Shown here: piece by piece, positions 1 to 7,880 of the stretch
Numbering within the stretch: position 1 is the first letter of the stretch
Layout of the letters: each line of letters starts with the position of its first letter
NCBI GenBank assembly: GCA_045642225.1
Contig: JAZUIN010000024.1
Span: 1-64,000 of the forward strand
Origin: RUG191 sp045642225
Lineage (GTDB): Bacteria > Bacillota > Clostridia > Lachnospirales > Lachnospiraceae
Length of the DNA: 64,000 nucleotides
Direction of reading: 5' to 3'
Made by a program: the position numbers and the translations under genes
Notes under the pieces: model-generated
Told to the model about the DNA's origin: nothing
The model's input: only the letters and a program-made list of their open reading frames with translations
The model's database searches: none

Positions 1-270
1 TTTTGTATCACATATCTGACAATCTGGTTTACCGATATCATGTAAAAAGGCTGCAAGATAAATCATCTCATCTTCAATATCCTTAGGCAACCCTATAACT
101 GTTTGAATACAATGTTCCCACAAATCATATTGATGAGCATGATTTTGCTGATTATAATCTATCATTATATTTGCATTGGGAATCAATTCTATTATTCTAT
201 CTTTATACTGATTGATTTCTTCATAACTATTTGCACTTCTTAAAAGTAATAACAGTTCACTCAAATTCAT
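1..270 (-). CDS. HD-domain phosphohydrolase, 5' part only
   Basis: The 90 residues visible run off the left edge of the window. The start ATG is at 268-270 and is preceded on the minus strand by AAGGGG. After a helical N-terminus the protein reads HQYDLWEHC and then AAFLHDIGKPDCQIC. An upstream His followed by HD-I-G-K is the metal-binding signature of the HD superfamily, of the kind found in CCA-adding enzymes and related small phosphohydrolases. HD proteins hydrolyse phosphate esters of nucleotides or RNA ends. The substrate cannot be told because the C-terminal half is missing. It lies just outside the accessory island and may be the last backbone gene on this side, or the carrier domain of an RNA-repair enzyme. 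Confidence 0.7.
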   Translation of the reverse strand, partial: MNLSELLLLLRSANSYEEINQYKDRIIELIPNANIMIDYNQQNHAHQYDLWEHCIQTVIGLPKDIEDEMIYLAAFLHDIGKPDCQICDTK

Positions 271-397
271 AAAATAATCCCCTTATCAGAATAAAATCCT
301 TCATTTTTCATTATAATTACTTCTGCCACCATTTTCACTAAACCTATAGTTAAATCCACACCTAAACCTTTTAACGATGAATCCCCAACAATCGTTA

Positions 398-421
398 AAG
401 GGGTTTCAAATGAAACCCCTT
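398..421 (-). terminator. Hairpin downstream of phosphatase fragment A
   Basis: AAGGGGTTTCA at 398-408 and TGAAACCCCTT at 411-421 form a perfect 11-bp inverted repeat with a 2-nt loop. A second inverted repeat (TTTAACGAT at 370-378 with ATCGTTAAA at 391-399) overlaps its left arm by two bases. It lies downstream of the minus-strand fragment at 452-589, so it probably ends leftward transcripts. The T-tract is short. Confidence 0.5.
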
Positions 422-451
422 CGCCTAATTTTTCTATCATATATTCAATTA

Positions 452-589
452 TTACTTTTCCCTATCGTAGTAATTTGGTAGTCTGATAGCACAGCACCTG
501 CCGTAATCTGCCCCAGTTTGCCCCAATGTGCAACATTTTATTCGTATGTCACGAGTTGTGCCGTGACAGATGAATAACACTTTTATCAT
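452..589 (-). pseudogene. LMW protein-tyrosine phosphatase start, copy A (integration scar)
   Basis: A 45-codon frame starts MIKVLFICHGTTRD. The first ten residues match the beginning of low-molecular-weight protein-tyrosine phosphatases, whose P-loop begins VLFVCHGN. After CHG the similarity stops and the frame ends at 452. It has a good ribosome binding site (AAGGAG) just upstream. Two more copies of the same start occur on the same strand at 8930-8998 and 16673-16723. The repeated element is the start codon region plus the bases TGCCGTG(A/G)CA on the plus strand. I infer that this gene start was an integration target and that each island insertion left a copy. Confidence 0.65.
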
Positions 590-625
590 AGTTTTGATTT
601 ACTCCTTTTTCCGTATAAACTTCAA

Positions 626-746
626 GTCGTGCACTTAGCATAATCAAGTGTTTTCGTCAAGCTTGCTTGTAAGAAAATGCTTGATTTATGCTAAGTATAG
701 GACGCTAGTCCGCGACCGAGCAAGATTTTCTTGCGAGGTGCACGAC
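626..746. repeat. Cloverleaf-like nested inverted repeat
   Basis: An outer 9-bp perfect inverted repeat (GTCGTGCAC at 626-634, GTGCACGAC at 738-746) encloses three further hairpins: a long arm from CTTAGCATAATCAAG (634-648) with CTTGATTTATGCTAAG (680-695), a small one GGAC/GTCC (700-703/708-711), and GCAAGA/TCTTGC (720-725/729-734). Folded, this is a three-armed cloverleaf of 121 nt. It sits about 35 bp upstream of phosphatase fragment A and is not coding. It may be a recombination or replication site of the mobile element, a structured RNA, or a dispersed intergenic repeat; I cannot name the family. Confidence 0.6.
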
Positions 747-871
747 AGTTGAGCGCCTTGTTTTGCAAGGGTTTTCAGGGATTTTATAGTTGTTGTGATT
801 TTGCGTCAAAAATGCAGATTGAGTCAAAATTTAGCATACTTTTGCAAGGTTTTACTACTAAGGATATAGAA

Positions 872-894
872 AAGGGCGCACACGTTGCGCCCTT
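872..894 (-). terminator. Terminator of the PIN-like gene
   Basis: AAGGGCGCA (872-880) and TGCGCCCTT (886-894) form a 9-bp GC-rich hairpin with a 5-nt loop. On the minus strand it is followed by TTTTC. It lies only 7 bp after the stop of the reading frame that continues the PIN-like gene past its apparent stop. Confidence 0.7.
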
Positions 895-901
895 AAATCC
901 A

Positions 902-1050
902 TTATAACAACTCTCTACATTTGACTAATAGCTTTGTGCGTTCCTGTACTTGGTTTATAATCTCATCTTTATATGGTATTTCAGATTTTCTCAATTTCTG
1001 TTCAATTCGTTTTTCATATTTTCCTTCTGCCCATGGCAATAGTTTTTTTA
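902..1050 (-). other. Out-of-frame continuation of the PIN-like gene
   Basis: Directly after the apparent stop of the gene at 1051-2964, the minus strand stays open in the -1-shifted frame for about 50 codons (IKKLLPWAEGKYEKRIEQ and on to a stop at 902-904). It joins the upstream frame if the run of seven A (minus strand) at 1055-1061 is read as eight. The stop lies just before the terminator at 872-894, which suggests this was or is the true C-terminus. Confidence 0.55.
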
Positions 1051-2964
1051 TCACTTTTTTTCAATAAACTTCGAAGAAAAAATATGTTGCACCAATGCAA
1101 TAATCATTGGAATTGTTCCCATAAACAAAAGGCTCCAATTTTCTATCATCTTGGAGACAATAGCAGAAACAAATGTAAATAGCAATGTTGCCACAATAGG
1201 CCAAGCAAAAACTAATTTTAGCACAACACCTGGAAAGCCCATCTTATCCACATTTTGTTCAATTGCACCATCTATTATAATTTTAGTCTGTTCATTATAT
1301 AAAGATGTCGCTTTATCTAACTGTTCTTCTACCTGCTTAGTAATATCTTCTTGCTCCTTAGCTTTCCATTCTGCCAATTCACTAATACTATTTGCAAAAG
1401 AACCTATATCTAGTTTAGCTATCTCTCCACTTGTTTCATTTAGGATAGCATCTGTAACGCTATCATCAAAAAAAGCCGGCAATGATATTTCTGAATATTC
1501 TGGAGCGTATGTTTCTAACCCCTTTACCAAATCACGAATTGTATTTATATATCTTTGAGTCGGTTTTTGCGCAGCCATTGCATTAGCCGCTAAATGCAAC
1601 AATGGTAATCTTTTTCCATCCTTAGAAGGAGACCAAATTCTGCAAGTCATTCTAATGTCTGATATAACAGGCAATCGATTATTCTTCCAACCAGATATAG
1701 TCTTTATTGATCGATGATCTTCCTTATATTTCAGCGAAGTTGAAACCAGCACTGGATTTGTCGTAACAAATACTGCTAATCTTTTTTTAGTACCACAATA
1801 ATCTGAGTAATCCCCCTCTCTTATCATGTGTGTTTCCCAAATAGAAGTAGCATCATTCTCAATTACTTTCGCATCCCATTTAAGTTGAGATAACATATAA
1901 CTTTCAAAATCTTTTTTGTCAAACCCAACTTTAATTCTTTCTTTTTCGCTATATGTTCCTAACGGACGCAAATAAATTTTTGATGCCGATAATTCATTTT
2001 TCAAACTTGCTTTTTGGGCTGTTAAAATTGTTTCTCTATTATTAATTGCGGAAGCAAACACTCGCATTTCTTCATCTCTAGGAGGAAATCCATTTTTTAA
2101 TGATTTTATTGCTTCATCAAAAGCATTATTCATTTCTTCCAAAGTATGGGGGAAATAATAGATTTTTCCCCCTTGGTTTTGAATTAAATCTACTAATTCC
2201 TTCGTCGCTTGTACTGCCGCTTCATTGGCACACCCTAAAAATCTTAACAACAATCTAGTATCGAAGAAGAAACATGTATCTTTGATTATTGAAAAAGAAA
2301 CTTTTTCTCCGTTGGTTGGTAATTGATATACCCCTGCACAAATCATCAATCCATTACAAACATCCTCAAGATAGTTTTTATAAATAGAATCCTCGTCAAG
2401 AATACCTTGAATAAACTTTCCAACAAAAAATGAATCCGAAAAAAGAACTTCATCTTCTCCAATATAATCTGTATTATCTGCTGTATTATCAACCTTTTTA
2501 TGCATAAAAATATCGTATGCCCAATTATTGCCATCTAAAACATTTACAAGCTGTTCACGCGCATACTCATAGGACCAATCTTTCCCATATTTTGATACAT
2601 ATTTTATTAGCTTTTGTACTATCGCCTCTTCAGTCTGCTTAAACGCTCTTTTTTGCTGTTCGAATTCTTCTGTGTTATATATACCAGTTCTATATATTTG
2701 ATGTTTTTCTAATTTTATTAAATTATCATTTTGAATATCAGCAAGACATTTTAACAAAACATTTTGTGGCATTTCTAAACCAAACATCTCAATTAAACTA
2801 TCCGATATTTCCTGTATAGAAGTCACATTAGAAGGATTAACAAATATACACTGTTTAATATATTCACAAAAAACAGAGAAAGGGTTGTTAGAATTTTGAC
2901 TGACTAGCGCCATAGCAATTAACGCATTCGTATTTTGCATATTAATTATCACCTCATTCGACAT
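1051..2964 (-). CDS. Putative PIN-like nuclease with C-terminal membrane anchor
   Basis: I do not recognise the full protein (637 residues as read). Residues 1-130 are helical. From about 228 the segment CFFFDTRLLLRFLG, then KELVDLIQNQGGKIYYFPHT and later LAVFVTTNPVLV, follows the alternating strand-helix pattern and the early Asp (D235) of PIN-like RNases; this is a fold guess, not an identification. Two hydrophobic helices near 579-600 and 606-628 would place it in the membrane. The reading frame ends in a run of seven A beyond which a shifted frame stays open for 50 codons, so the gene is probably frameshifted or uses slippage. It stands alone in the island next to an integrase remnant and a restriction-modification locus, so an abortive-infection-type effector is one inference. 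A plausible start is the ATG at 2964, after GGGTGATG. Confidence 0.55.
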   Translation of the reverse strand: MSNEVIINMQNTNALIAMALVSQNSNNPFSVFCEYIKQCIFVNPSNVTSIQEISDSLIEMFGLEMPQNVLLKCLADIQNDNLIKLEKHQIYRTGIYNTEEFEQQKRAFKQTEEAIVQKLIKYVSKYGKDWSYEYAREQLVNVLDGNNWAYDIFMHKKVDNTADNTDYIGEDEVLFSDSFFVGKFIQGILDEDSIYKNYLEDVCNGLMICAGVYQLPTNGEKVSFSIIKDTCFFFDTRLLLRFLGCANEAAVQATKELVDLIQNQGGKIYYFPHTLEEMNNAFDEAIKSLKNGFPPRDEEMRVFASAINNRETILTAQKASLKNELSASKIYLRPLGTYSEKERIKVGFDKKDFESYMLSQLKWDAKVIENDATSIWETHMIREGDYSDYCGTKKRLAVFVTTNPVLVSTSLKYKEDHRSIKTISGWKNNRLPVISDIRMTCRIWSPSKDGKRLPLLHLAANAMAAQKPTQRYINTIRDLVKGLETYAPEYSEISLPAFFDDSVTDAILNETSGEIAKLDIGSFANSISELAEWKAKEQEDITKQVEEQLDKATSLYNEQTKIIIDGAIEQNVDKMGFPGVVLKLVFAWPIVATLLFTFVSAIVSKMIENWSLLFMGTIPMIIALVQHIFSSKFIEKK

Positions 2965-3049
2965 TATACATCACCCTTTCATTTTTTCAATCAATATACA
3001 GTTTATAGATAGAGTAAATCTGTTGTCAGTTAAGAAAATTTAGAGAGCT

Positions 3050-3540
3050 CCTTGAAATAATAGAATCTCATATTTGTTTCCTAAAGTTTCCTTTTTTCTT
3101 TTCTATTTCATCCTGTGCCTTTCTAGCTTCTTACATATTGCGAAGTTCTGCTTCTGCATCATCAAAACTGATATGAGTGTACACATTCATAGTAACGCTA
3201 ATGTCCCATAAGGTATTGAAGCATTTTAGGATTCATCCCAGCTCTTGCCTGATTTGAGCAATAGGTATGGTGACATATATGAGAAGTGATGTTTGGCATC
3301 TGCACTCTATAAATGTCGTTGTACCTTCCTACCATATGATTGAACCTATGTTGCCAATGCATTGCTACAAATGGCATATCATTTTCATCATAGAAAAGGA
3401 AAACACTGTAGCCATCAATAACCTTCTCTGTCTTCGGTGGCACCCTATCTTCAATTACTGCTCTGAACATATCTGCAACCTCATCCGTAATCGATAGCCT
3501 TCGCTTACCCACTTCGTTCTTGATTTCTTCTATAAGCTAT
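3050..3540 (-). pseudogene. Tyrosine recombinase (integrase), C-terminal remnant
   Basis: A frame at 3198-3512 encodes NITSHICHHTYCSNQARAGM followed by NPKMLQYLMGH and a stop. This is the catalytic end of a Tn916-type tyrosine recombinase, with the H-x-x-H box (HxxRH in most family members; here HICHH, so the Arg is replaced by Cys) and the LMGH box. After the stop the expected ending (ISVTMNVYTHISFDDAEAEL) is present in another frame, reached by restoring about 5 nt, and then meets a further stop. The N-terminal two thirds are missing. The catalytic Tyr is present in VYTH but out of frame. It is a dead integrase, consistent with an old island no longer able to excise on its own. Confidence 0.85.
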
Positions 3541-3794
3541 TCCCTTTGAGCAGTTTTTTAACTGATGGTCAATATTGATAGCGATGTAGGAAACAGAAAA
3601 AGACTGATCACATTACTATAAGAATTAGAAAAACTGAAAATTAATAACAATACTAGGAACAACACTATTATTGCTCTCGGCATTATACTTTTCAGCGGAA
3701 CAATATACATTTATAATTACACTCATTTCGTCCACAGTTCATTTTCTCTATTCAAATTAACTCATATTGCATATATCGGCATCTTCTTATAATA

Positions 3795-3830
3795 CCCCCT
3801 ATGCAATTTCGCGAAAATTTGCGTTTGGGG
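3795..3830. repeat. Imperfect palindrome CCCC...TTTCGCGAAA...GGGG
   Basis: Around a perfect 10-bp palindrome TTTCGCGAAA (3807-3816) the flanks GCAA / TTTGC and CCCC / GGGG extend the symmetry to about 36 bp with small bulges. It lies between the dead integrase and the methyltransferase operon. It could be a recombination site, an operator or a terminator. The rest of the stretch 3541-3983 has no credible gene; 3650-3790 reads as a short hydrophobic plus-strand peptide without a start and may be decayed coding DNA. Confidence 0.35.
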
Positions 3831-3983
3831 AGACATCGGTCTTCTAGCCAAATAACCATAGATATTGTTATCCCCCCTCGCCTTATAAATCACTTAAAAA
3901 TTTATACAGTTTGAGTGATATATAATTAATCAGCCAAAAGCATTTGTATACTTCTTTCAAAGCAATATCGTTTCATATTTTTG

Positions 3984-4012
3984 TTGATTTTTTCACAGAA
4001 ATGTGATAGATT
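3984..4012 (+). promoter_or_regulatory. Promoter and operator of the methyltransferase operon
   Basis: TTGATT (3984-3989), a 17-bp spacer and TAGATT (4007-4012) make a sigma-A promoter. The spacer contains the inverted repeat TCACA-N4-TGTGA (3993-4006), a likely operator for the HTH protein encoded first in the operon. Confidence 0.55.
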
Positions 4013-4035
4013 TTTCGGGTAAGGAGGATTATAAA

Positions 4036-4278
4036 ATGTCAGTAAGCTATAAGAAACTTCAACATATATTGATAGAGAGAGATATTTCTCATTCCCAGCT
4101 TATGAGGGATGCCAATATATCCGCTAACATTATTAGCAAAATAAAAACCGGTCAATATATTGCACTTGACAAGGTAGAAAGCATTTGTAATGCATTAGAA
4201 TGCACACCAAATGATATCTTGGTTTTTCTACCAGAAAATGACGTGAATGATAATTCTCACAAAGAAGGAGATAATTAA
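4036..4278 (+). CDS. Small XRE-family HTH regulator of the methyltransferase operon
   Basis: An 80-residue protein made almost wholly of a helix-turn-helix: YKKLQHILIERDISHSQLMR, then ANISANIISKIKTGQYIALD and a helical tail ending around EGDN. This is the compact Cro/CI-type (HTH_26) repressor often found in front of modification genes. The ATG at 4036 is preferred over an upstream in-frame start at 4003 because AAGGAGG lies 8 bp before it. The gene ends 1 bp before the first methyltransferase starts, so translation is probably coupled. It likely represses its own promoter through the TCACA-N4-TGTGA repeat in the promoter spacer, which would hold methyltransferase levels steady. Confidence 0.8.
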   Translation: MSVSYKKLQHILIERDISHSQLMRDANISANIISKIKTGQYIALDKVESICNALECTPNDILVFLPENDVNDNSHKEGDN

Positions 4279-4279
4279 A

Positions 4280-5281
4280 ATGAATTACATTGGCTCAAAA
4301 TATTCTTTATTGGATTTTTTAGAAACAACAATAGAAGAAGTTACTGGATATAAAGATGGCGACAATTATGTTTTCGCAGATTTATTTGCCGGGACTGGAA
4401 TCGTAGGTCAAACATATAAAGCAAAAGGATGCACTGTTATTTCAAATGATATTCAGTACTATAGTTATGTTCTGAATAAACATTATATAGAAAACATTCC
4501 AGAACTTGACACAAGTTTATTAGATACACTTAATAAACTTCAACCTGTCGAAGGATTTATATACAAAAATTATTGTGAGGGTTCTGGTTCTGGAAGGAAT
4601 TATTTTACTAATAAAAATGGAATGAAATGCGATGCTATAAGAATAGAACTCGAAAGACTCCATTCAACAGGTCAAATCAATGACCATCTCTATTTTTATT
4701 ACTTAGCAAGCCTCGTAAACTCAATTGACAAGTATGCAAATACAGCTTCTGTATATGGGGCCTTTTTAAAGCATATCAAAAAATCTGCCCAAAAAGAGTT
4801 TCAATTAGAACTATTGCCAGTAGTTTCCGGCAGTATCGGAGAGGCATATAACGAGGATATTAATATATTGGCTCAAAAAATTCAGGGAGATGTATTGTAC
4901 CTCGACCCACCATATAATGCTAGACAATATTGTTCTAATTACCATGTCCTCGAAACAATTGCAAGGTATGACAATCCTGAATTAAGTGGAGTTACTGGAC
5001 TCCGAGATTCTTCAAACCAAAAGAGTAAATTCTGTTCTAAGAGAACTGTTGCAGAAACATTCGAAGACTTAATTAAAAATGCTCAATTCAAATATATATT
5101 TTTGAGCTATAACAACGAAGGCCTTATGAGCCTCGATACCATAAAAGAAATAATGTCTCGCTATGGAGAATATAGTTTCTTTACCAAAGAATATAGACGT
5201 TTCAAAGCAGATAAAGATGAAAACAGAAATATTGCAACCGACTCTACTACTGAGTACCTGCATTGTCTAATAAAACAATAG
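4280..5281 (+). CDS. D12-class adenine-N6 DNA methyltransferase
   Basis: A 333-residue protein beginning MNYIGSKYSLLDF, the typical opening of Dam/D12-family enzymes. Motif I (SAM binding) is DLFAGTGIVG at 34-43 and motif IV (catalytic) is DPPYN at 209-213, followed by ARQYCSNYHVLETIARYD. The order I then IV is the alpha class. It transfers a methyl group to N6 of adenine in the recognition site and protects host DNA from the cognate endonuclease. Start ATG at 4280 has AAGGAG 8 bp upstream. It is the second gene of a three-gene operon with a second methyltransferase directly after it; paired methyltransferases usually mean an asymmetric recognition site with each enzyme treating one strand. 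Confidence 0.9.
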   Translation: MNYIGSKYSLLDFLETTIEEVTGYKDGDNYVFADLFAGTGIVGQTYKAKGCTVISNDIQYYSYVLNKHYIENIPELDTSLLDTLNKLQPVEGFIYKNYCEGSGSGRNYFTNKNGMKCDAIRIELERLHSTGQINDHLYFYYLASLVNSIDKYANTASVYGAFLKHIKKSAQKEFQLELLPVVSGSIGEAYNEDINILAQKIQGDVLYLDPPYNARQYCSNYHVLETIARYDNPELSGVTGLRDSSNQKSKFCSKRTVAETFEDLIKNAQFKYIFLSYNNEGLMSLDTIKEIMSRYGEYSFFTKEYRRFKADKDENRNIATDSTTEYLHCLIKQ

Positions 5282-5291
5282 GAGGAACTGA

Positions 5292-6080
5292 ATGGCAAGA
5301 TATAATGATTTAGACCCTGAAAAATGGAAAGAATATGATGATATTAACACTGATTCTCTTTGGATAATAGATAAACGTGATAATTCCGGTGCTCACACTG
5401 GAGATTATCATGGTAACTTTGTTCCGCAGATACCACACCAATTATTTGCTCGATATACGAAAAAAGGAGACTGGATTCTTGACCCGTTTATGGGAAGTGG
5501 TACTTCTTTAATAGAGGCACAACGTATGGGAAGAAATTCTATCGGTATTGAATTACAACCCGAGATTGCTCGTGAATCTTATGACAGAATACAAACGGAG
5601 CATCGTGAGGATTGTTCTGTAAAAGTAATTCCCGGAGATAGTCGTACCATTAATATGGATAAAATAATGGAAAACATAGGTATAAAAAAATTGCAATTTG
5701 TAATTATGCATCCACCATATTGGGACATTATTAAATTTTCAGATAACAAAAATGATTTATCGAATACCAAGAGTCTCGAAGAATTTCTGGATTCATTTGG
5801 AGAAGTAATTGATAATTCAACTAAATATCTTGAAAAAAACAGATACTGTGCCTGTGTTATAGGCGATAAATATGCAAATAGTCAAGTGGTACCTCTTGGT
5901 TTTCATTGTATGAATAAATTCATAGAAAAAGGGTTCTTACTTAAAGCCATTCTTGTAAAGAATTTTGGTGAAACCAAAGGCAAGGCCAATCAACAGGGAA
6001 TTTGGCGTTATCGTGCCATCACAAATGACTTCTACATTTTCAAACATGAATATATCTTTGTATTTAAAAAGGTGAAGTAG
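5292..6080 (+). CDS. N4/N6 amino-group DNA methyltransferase
   Basis: A 262-residue protein. SAM-binding motif I is DPFMGSGTS at 64-72, then GIELQPEIA (motif II), GDSRTI (motif III) and a catalytic motif IV of HPPYWD at 140-145. The DPFMGSGT form of motif I is typical of the cytosine-N4/adenine-N6 family, but there it normally follows motif IV; here it precedes it, so the protein is permuted relative to the common beta class. Motif IV begins with His instead of Asp, Ser or Asn. It follows the D12 enzyme by 10 bp with GGAGGAACTGA before its ATG. Together they would modify the two strands of one asymmetric site. Confidence 0.82.
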   Translation: MARYNDLDPEKWKEYDDINTDSLWIIDKRDNSGAHTGDYHGNFVPQIPHQLFARYTKKGDWILDPFMGSGTSLIEAQRMGRNSIGIELQPEIARESYDRIQTEHREDCSVKVIPGDSRTINMDKIMENIGIKKLQFVIMHPPYWDIIKFSDNKNDLSNTKSLEEFLDSFGEVIDNSTKYLEKNRYCACVIGDKYANSQVVPLGFHCMNKFIEKGFLLKAILVKNFGETKGKANQQGIWRYRAITNDFYIFKHEYIFVFKKVK

Positions 6081-6102
6081 TCCTTTGGGCTACCTCACCT
6101 TT
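6068..6102. terminator. Bidirectional terminator between methyltransferase and nuclease genes
   Basis: AAAGGTGAAGTAG (6068-6080, including the methyltransferase stop) pairs with CTACCTCACCTTT (6090-6102), 12 of 13 positions on the plus strand and all 13 with one wobble on the minus strand. It separates two convergent operons. Confidence 0.75.
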
Positions 6103-6106
6103 ATTA

Positions 6107-7255
6107 CTATACTATCTTTTCAAACGTGATAGTATCATCTCCTATATCAAACGCAATGTATTCAGTACTATCCAAACGTACATTTTCAATATTCAAAGAA
6201 ATTAATTCTTGAGTTCTTATCCTATCAATTATTCTTTGATTATCTGTTCTCTTCGCCAAGATACATGGATGAACTATAACTTCTTTTCCATATGATAACA
6301 AATTGGGAATAATATATTGCGAAGACCACTTAAGATACCATGGCAATTGCTCATCAACTATATAATCATAAGGTTCTTCATCTTTTAATTCAACAATTTT
6401 AAGATGTATTTCCGTTTCGTTTTCTTCAATTATCATCGTGTCAATTCTCTGCATTCCAACACCGCACGATACTTCATTACCCACCCAAACATTTCCATTA
6501 TCTAAAGACAATAATTTATCTTTCAAAATAGGAGCATCAAATTTTTGCATAACAAAAGCCTGTAAATGTGTCTCAAAAGCATTCCCTCTATGCGCTTTAT
6601 ATAAAAGTCTTGGTTGAATATCTAGAATCCCCTCTCTTCCCATATACTGATTAGTCTGATCAATATTAATAATCTTCACTTCTCTAGAGTCGAATGAAAA
6701 TCTAGTATTATTTAAAGTTTGACTATTATTTTTTGACTCAAGTTTAGCCTTCAAATCATCAAACTCATACTGAGTAATCATCGTGCAACCTCTATTACCT
6801 TTTAACTTTCTGTAAATCATACTCCAACAAAGTTGGTAAGGAGCGCTTTTACCGGTTAAATCATCTAAATAATCGTGTTCAGTAATTCCATACGGATATA
6901 CACAATCTGGTGCAATTTTAACACGAAAAGCTAATCCCTTTCCTAGTTCATTCATAAGATAATTATTATTGTCATTTTCATCGAAAAATCCCAGCGATTC
7001 AGCTTCAAATACCCCAAAAAACATTCCTTGATTATTTTGAGTTGACTGTAGATAAAACACAATCTTATCTCCTGGGCGAACTCTTGAAATATCTGCAATC
7101 ATTCCAACTAAGTTTCGTTCTGTACTGTGATGATAATTTACTTCTGCAGAAGTTAAAAAGGGACTTGTCTTATCTTTCGCTCCGGTACCCGCAAACATAT
7201 ACTCAAGATGTAATTTAAAAGTTGTTGAATCAACAACAAACACATGTATATTCAT
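6107..7255 (-). CDS. Putative restriction endonuclease: EVE/PUA-like domain plus PD-(D/E)XK nuclease
   Basis: A 382-residue protein. The first 150 residues (VVDSTTFKLHLEY, RVRPGDKIVFYLQ, GMFFGVFEAES, LAFRVKIAPDCVYPYG) resemble the EVE/PUA-like beta-barrels that recognise modified bases. The C-terminal half carries a nuclease core: E228 in AFETHLQAF, R270-I-D272 in GMQRIDTMIIEE and E289-L-K291 in LKIVELKDEE, the D...ExK triad of PD-(D/E)XK enzymes. Such a fusion is what one expects of a restriction enzyme, either modification-dependent or with an auxiliary base reader; that is inference. It is the last gene of the minus-strand operon after the HNH and broken nuclease genes, and faces the two methyltransferases. 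Start ATG at 7255 follows AGGAGGAATT. Confidence 0.65.
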   Translation of the reverse strand: MNIHVFVVDSTTFKLHLEYMFAGTGAKDKTSPFLTSAEVNYHHSTERNLVGMIADISRVRPGDKIVFYLQSTQNNQGMFFGVFEAESLGFFDENDNNNYLMNELGKGLAFRVKIAPDCVYPYGITEHDYLDDLTGKSAPYQLCWSMIYRKLKGNRGCTMITQYEFDDLKAKLESKNNSQTLNNTRFSFDSREVKIINIDQTNQYMGREGILDIQPRLLYKAHRGNAFETHLQAFVMQKFDAPILKDKLLSLDNGNVWVGNEVSCGVGMQRIDTMIIEENETEIHLKIVELKDEEPYDYIVDEQLPWYLKWSSQYIIPNLLSYGKEVIVHPCILAKRTDNQRIIDRIRTQELISLNIENVRLDSTEYIAFDIGDDTITFEKIV

Positions 7256-7263
7256 AATTCCTC

Positions 7264-7880
7264 CTAATTCAAGTGAATAATATCACTTTTAAGGTTATAT
7301 TCTCTTCCATTGTCCATAATTATTAACTCATTGAACCCGTGCTCTTTTACATATTTCATATATGCCGATATTCTCTCTCTCATTAGTTCAAAGTTACTTT
7401 TCATTACCATGTTTTCATTCGATGAGGATGCATCACAAACCACATATAATCGATTCAACATTTGTTTCCTGCTTTGCTGTGATTGATTCGCATAATACCA
7501 ACGAATCATATCATCCTTTCCTACTCTTGTAGTCAAATCATATGGTCTAGAAGATAGTTTTTCCGGATAAACCGTTAGTTTTACATCAAAAGGTACTCCA
7601 TCAATATATCTACATCATGGTTATATTTATCTTTCTCATGTACAGCCCCATATTCACAAAAAATATATTCACACTGAATAGATGTCATATAATTATACCA
7701 ACGATGAAGAGCATACTCTTTGTTAGTACCAGTTCTCTCTATCTCAATTAAACACTCATCTAACGAACCAACTTTGTATATAAAATTAGATGCTTTATCA
7801 TAATAATTATTCTGCATCTTCCAATCGGCGGAAATAATCGACATAGTATCCTGCAAGTCTTTTTCTAACTGTGGATTCAT
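7264..7880 (-). pseudogene. PD-(D/E)XK nuclease gene broken by a frameshift
   Basis: Two adjacent frames belong to one gene. The first (7581-7880) runs MNPQLEKDLQ to KDKYNHDVDI and then drifts to a stop. The second starts in another frame just before it as YIDGVPFDVKLTVYPEKL and continues through VGKDDMIRWYYANQSQQSRK to a stop at 7264. Joining them needs two extra bases in the TA run near 7603-7610, giving ...NHDVDIYIDGVPFDVKLTVY, about 205 residues. The D...DVK in that segment is a PD-(D/E)XK active site, so the break falls just before the catalytic residues and the present gene cannot make the enzyme. It overlaps the end of the HNH gene by 4 bp, so it belongs to the same restriction operon. 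Dinucleotide-run slippage or a sequencing error are alternatives to decay. Confidence 0.75.
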
